Part shown: positions 61,102-64,000 of the stretch, piece by piece
Layout of the letters: each line of letters opens with the position of its first letter
Numbering within the stretch: the first letter of the stretch is position 1
Assembly: GCF_040678635.1 (NCBI RefSeq)
Contig: NZ_JBFATZ010000003.1
Coordinates: 558,001 to 622,000 of the forward strand
Origin: Thermopolyspora sp040678635
Lineage (GTDB): Bacteria > Actinomycetota > Actinomycetes > Streptosporangiales > Streptosporangiaceae
Direction: 5' to 3'
Length of the DNA: 64,000 nt
Notes under the pieces: generated by a model
Seen by the model: only the letters and a program-made list of their open reading frames with translations
The model's database searches: none
Told to the model about the DNA's origin: nothing
Position numbers and translations under genes: made by a program

Positions 61102-61734
61102 TCAGGCCGCCTGAGTGATGAGCGCGGGGTGGCGCGGGTCGTCGACGCGCACGGCGACGTCGGCGGCCCGGGCGGGGGCCACCTCGCGCTCGTACCGGTC
61201 GTAGGCGGGCAGCCGCCAGCGCTCCGCCTCGGCCGTACGGCGGGCCAGCGCCCCCGGCGAGAGCCACAGGTGCGCGGCGAGGTCGAACGGCAGGCCGAGC
61301 CCGAGCAGCAGGGTGCCGTCCACCAGCACGACCCCGCCCGGCGGCAGATCCACGTAGGGGCGGCGGTAGGAGCGGTCGGTGGCGGCGTTCCACAGCGCGG
61401 GCAGCACCCGGCCGGTGCCGCCGGGGGCGAGCGGGTCGAGCACCTCCCGGCGCAGCGCGGCCACGTCCAGCCAGTCCTCGTAGAAGGCGTCCGGGTCGGT
61501 ACGCCCCCGCTCCAGCCGCAGCGACGCCGGGCGCAGGAAGTCCCCGGCCGAGACCCGCAGCACTTGACGCCCGCGGACCCGCAGCGGATCGACGAGCCCG
61601 TCGGCGAGCCGCGCGGGCTCCGTGGGCGGCGCGCCGTCGACGGCGACCCGGCGCCACGCGCCGGGCGGGGCCGCGGCGATGCGGTCGGCCAGATCGTCGA
61701 GCAGGGCGTCGAGGGTGACTGGGCGGGCCCGCAT
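61102..61734 (-). CDS. Uridine-kinase-like protein with a degenerate P-loop
   Basis: A 210-residue protein aligned over its length with uridine/cytidine kinases: VSAGDFLRPASLRLERG, FYEDWLDVAALRREVLDPL, DLPPGGVVLVDGTLLLG. The Walker A region, expected as G-x-S-G-x-G-K-T, is VAVDGAPPTEPARLA: the Gly-Lys-Thr core is absent, so normal ATP binding is doubtful. The start ATG 61734 is 28 bp from the divergent Nudix gene. It ends three bases after the GH64 stop (convergent). Confidence 0.75.
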   Translation of the reverse strand: MRARPVTLDALLDDLADRIAAAPPGAWRRVAVDGAPPTEPARLADGLVDPLRVRGRQVLRVSAGDFLRPASLRLERGRTDPDAFYEDWLDVAALRREVLDPLAPGGTGRVLPALWNAATDRSYRRPYVDLPPGGVVLVDGTLLLGLGLPFDLAAHLWLSPGALARRTAEAERWRLPAYDRYEREVAPARAADVAVRVDDPRHPALITQAA

Positions 61735-61761
61735 ACGTGCATCATGCCGCACCATGGACGG

Positions 61762-62226
61762 GTGGCCGACGATCGACCCGCCGCCCGGGTCCTGTGTGTG
61801 GACGGAACCGACCGCGTGTTGCTGCTGCGCTGGCACGACCCGGTGCACGGCGTGGTGTTCTGGGAGCCGCCCGGCGGCGGCCTCGATCCCGGGGAGACGC
61901 CGCTGCAGGCCGCCCGCCGCGAGCTGACCGAGGAGACCGGCCTGCCCGGCGAGGCCGTGCTCGACGTGTGGACGCCGGTACGCCGGGACTACCACTGGCT
62001 CGGCGTGCACTACGTCAAGGTGGAGCCGTTCTACCTGGCCCGCTTCGGCGACCGCCCGGCGGTCCGGCCGGCCGCGCTGACCGAGGAGGAGTCGGGAACG
62101 TTTCTGGGCTTCGGCTGGTTCTCCGCCGCCGAGGTGGCGGCCCTGCCCGAGCCGGTGGAACCCCCGGACCTCGTCGATATCCTGCGAGAACTACTCCACA
62201 ACCGGGACGCCGCACCGGGTCGCTGA
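61762..62226 (+). CDS. Nudix hydrolase (2)
   Basis: A 154-residue Nudix protein. The box is GGGLDPGETPLQAARRELTEETGL with a complete RELTEE core. PVRRDYHWLGVHYVKVEPFYLARF is a subgroup feature. GTG 61762 gives the usual N-terminus (ADDRPAARVLCVD); ATG 61744 is in-frame and possible. Unrelated in detail to the Nudix at 45892. Confidence 0.85.
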   Translation: MADDRPAARVLCVDGTDRVLLLRWHDPVHGVVFWEPPGGGLDPGETPLQAARRELTEETGLPGEAVLDVWTPVRRDYHWLGVHYVKVEPFYLARFGDRPAVRPAALTEEESGTFLGFGWFSAAEVAALPEPVEPPDLVDILRELLHNRDAAPGR

Positions 62227-62271
62227 CGGCGTGAGCATGGCGAGCAGGATGGCAATAACTTAGCTGGCAAT

Positions 62272-62283
62272 ATTGTGCACAAT
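62272..62283. promoter_or_regulatory. GntR-type palindrome upstream of the UGSC operon
   Basis: ATTGTGCACAAT is a perfect 12-bp palindrome that fits the FadR-subfamily GntR consensus TNGT-N-ACNA. It lies 71 bp upstream of the UGSC gene. No GntR gene is visible in the window; the regulator may lie to the right. Confidence 0.6.
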
Positions 62284-62353
62284 CTTGTCATCCGTCTGGC
62301 GTCATGCTTAGCTGAAACGCGATGAGGTATCCCTTTCTGGAGGCGTCGGGGAC

Positions 62354-62893
62354 ATGGCAGTACGCGAGAGACTTCTCGATCCCACCGGCTTTGACGCGAA
62401 GGCCGCCGACACGACCCTGGCTCCGCGACCCGGCAGCCTGCGCGGGCTGACCATCGGCCTGCTGGACAACACCAAGCCCAACGCGGCCGTGCTGCTGCGC
62501 CAGGTCGCCGACCGGCTGCGCGAACGCCACGGCGCCGGCGAGGCCCGGCTCTACGCCAAAAGCTACTTCGGCACCCCCATGACCGAGGACATCCTCAAGC
62601 GGATCGCCGACGAATGCGACGTGGCCGTCACCGCCGTGGGCGACTGCGGCTCGTGCAGCGCCGCCACCGTCGCCGACGGCATCATGTTCGAGCGCGCCGG
62701 CATCCCGGCCGTCGCCATCGTCTCGGACTCCTTCCTGGTCTCCGGCCGCGCCATGGCCCAGGTCCAGGGCTTCGCCGGGTACGAGTTCGTGGCCGTGCAC
62801 CACCCGGTCGCCAGCCTCGACGAGGCCCGCCTCCGCGAGCGCGTCGACGACGTGCTCCCCGACATCCAGCGCATCCTGGGCATCGAATCCTGA
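62354..62893 (+). CDS. UGSC-family protein, cysteine form
   Basis: A 179-residue protein of the UGSC family, in which some members have selenocysteine at the first position of the U-G-S-C motif. Here it is Cys98-Gly-Ser-Cys101 in VGDCGSCSAATVADGI. GIPAVAIVSDSFLVSGRAMA and HHPVASLDEARLRERV follow. The two Cys suggest a redox or thiol-transfer function; the biochemical role is not known to me. Followed after 32 bp by its large partner. Confidence 0.85.
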   Translation: MAVRERLLDPTGFDAKAADTTLAPRPGSLRGLTIGLLDNTKPNAAVLLRQVADRLRERHGAGEARLYAKSYFGTPMTEDILKRIADECDVAVTAVGDCGSCSAATVADGIMFERAGIPAVAIVSDSFLVSGRAMAQVQGFAGYEFVAVHHPVASLDEARLRERVDDVLPDIQRILGIES

Positions 62894-62925
62894 CGGCACA
62901 TCCCAAAGGGGCTGACGAACCACAT

Positions 62926-64000
62926 ATGAGCATCACGGTCGACACTCCGGAGGCCGACGCCGAGGAGATCCGCGCGGTCCTGGAGTTCTACGCCGCCAAG
63001 GGCTGGACCGACGGCCTGCCGGTCGTCCCGGTCACCGAGTCCTACCTGGCCGAATTCCTCGCCACCACCTCCCGGGACCCCGATGAGGTCATCTTCACGA
63101 TGCCGCATCTCAACCGGTCCCTCACCGTACGGCTGGCCGCCATCAACGCCGGTCTCGCCGGCTGCCTGCCGGAGTACTTCCCGGTCGTGCTCGCGGGCTG
63201 GGACGCCCTCCGCAAGGAGCCCTACCCGGTCAAGGGCATCTGGCAGTCCACCACCGGGACCGCGCCCTTACTGCTGGTCAACGGGCCGGTCCGCGGCCGG
63301 ATCGGGCTCAACGGCAAGGGCAACGTGTTCGGCTCGGGGTTCCGCGCCAACGCCACGATCGGCCGGGCGATCCGGCTCACCGCGATCAACGTGTTCGGGC
63401 TGCGGCCGCACCAGCTCGACCAGGCCACCCAGGCCACGCTCGGCAAGTACTCGGCGTGCATCGCCGAGAACGAGGAGGAGAGTCCCTGGGAGCCCTTCCA
63501 CGTCGAGCACGGCCTGGACGCCGCCGACAGCGCCGTCACCGGGTACACGATCCGCTCGTGCATCCACATCGAGGCCCGGCACACCAGCGACCCGGAACAA
63601 CTGGGGCTGGATTTGGCCGACACGCTGCGCCGTACCGGGGCGTTGATCCACGAGACCAACGGCGGGCTGCTCGTGCTCGGCCCCGAGCACGCCCAGGTGT
63701 TCGCGGGCGCCGGGTGGAGCAAGGCGGACCTGCGGCGGTTCCTGTTCGACAAGGCCGTCAACAGCCGCGCCGAGCTCGCCGCGGTCGGCAAGGACGCGAT
63801 CTCCCGCCTGACCCGCTGGCGGGTCCCCGCCGACCACCCCGACGCGATCCCCGACGCGGCGTCGGCGAGCGACACCCCCGACCGGGTGCCCGCCATCACC
63901 TCCCCCGACGCGATCAACGTGGTCGTCGCGGGCGCGAACAACGCCGGCGTGTCCACCATCATCGAGACCTTCGGCCCCCGAGGGGACGCCCCCTCCATCG
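62926..64000 (+). CDS. UGSC-associated protein (partial, right edge)
   Basis: An open frame of at least 358 codons that runs off the window. It starts SITVDTPEADAEEIRAVLEFYAAKGWTDGLPVVPVTE, a start typical of the long partners encoded with UGSC proteins. Conserved-looking pieces are INAGLAGCLPEYFPVVLAGW and GPVRGRIGLNGKGNVFGSG. AGANNAGVST near the right edge looks like the start of a second module. ATG 62926 has a weak AAAGGGG site. I do not know the reaction. Confidence 0.75.
   Translation, partial: MSITVDTPEADAEEIRAVLEFYAAKGWTDGLPVVPVTESYLAEFLATTSRDPDEVIFTMPHLNRSLTVRLAAINAGLAGCLPEYFPVVLAGWDALRKEPYPVKGIWQSTTGTAPLLLVNGPVRGRIGLNGKGNVFGSGFRANATIGRAIRLTAINVFGLRPHQLDQATQATLGKYSACIAENEEESPWEPFHVEHGLDAADSAVTGYTIRSCIHIEARHTSDPEQLGLDLADTLRRTGALIHETNGGLLVLGPEHAQVFAGAGWSKADLRRFLFDKAVNSRAELAAVGKDAISRLTRWRVPADHPDAIPDAASASDTPDRVPAITSPDAINVVVAGANNAGVSTIIETFGPRGDAPSI

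Noticed and set aside
1..64000. tRNA or rRNA genes, prophage or intact insertion sequences
   Set aside because: I found no cloverleaf-like segment ending in CCA, no rRNA core sequence and no transposase or integrase motifs on either strand by eye; a tRNAscan or profile search would be decisive.

Overview
The window is about 72% GC DNA with GTG/TTG starts, strong GC bias at third codon positions and many 4-bp start/stop overlaps. The gene content (GPGG-motif micro-protein, furA-katG, WhiJ/AbaA-type XRE + DUF397 + ATPase group, DUF5709, S-adenosyl methyltransferase of the DUF574 type, WD40-kinases) points to a filamentous actinobacterium. I infer Streptosporangiales, probably Streptosporangiaceae. 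No rRNA, tRNA, CRISPR array or complete insertion sequence was seen.

Region 1 (about 1-16.3 kb) is dominated by a heptose-glycoconjugate locus, unusual for a Gram-positive. It contains gmhB, three GT9 heptosyltransferase-like genes, two GT4-like and one GT2-like glycosyltransferases, a classical SDR, gmhA, a full-length bifunctional hldE and a transketolase that can supply sedoheptulose-7-phosphate. Together they could make an ADP- or GDP-activated heptose and build a heptose-containing surface polymer or secreted glycan. A topoisomerase IB, a metallophosphatase, a BON protein and an NB-ARC-like remnant lie among them. A CelR/CebR-type operator sits at the extreme left edge.

Region 2 (16.4-25 kb) holds furA-katG with a leaderless furA promoter, a six-copy 16-bp tandem repeat over the katG stop codon, a shikimate-kinase-like NTPase, a WhiJ/AbaA-like regulatory group with two DUF397 genes, and an XRE-ImmA/IrrE protease with an overlapping partner gene. 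Region 3 (25-36 kb) has a GT39 / DPM-synthase-GtrA / histidine kinase / response regulator operon, then a radical SAM protein, a class IV aminotransferase, an NlpC/P60 hydrolase with repeats, a methyltransferase and a YjbR protein.

Region 4 (36-52.9 kb) carries two large signalling proteins: an AAA-ATPase/Ser-Thr kinase/FHA fusion and a kinase/winged-helix/WD40 fusion. It also has a succinate-semialdehyde dehydrogenase, and a xylosidase unit (promoter, LacI-type operator, an internally deleted epimerase, GH3 enzyme). A Nudix hydrolase, a three-domain beta-sandwich protein, a snapalysin-like metalloprotease and a HEAT-like protein complete it.

Region 5 (52.9-59.5 kb) is the most unusual: a three-gene minus-strand operon encoding an old-yellow-enzyme-like reductase, a catalase-like/alpha-dioxygenase-like haem fusion and a trypsin-like protease/alpha-beta hydrolase fusion. 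The set of parts (lipid hydrolase, fatty-acid dioxygenase, ene-reductase) resembles an oxylipin pathway; this is inference. Region 6 (59.7-64 kb) has a GH64 beta-1,3-glucanase with a discoidin domain, a uridine-kinase-like protein, a Nudix hydrolase, and a UGSC-family (Cys form) gene with its large partner running off the right edge, preceded by a perfect GntR-type palindrome.
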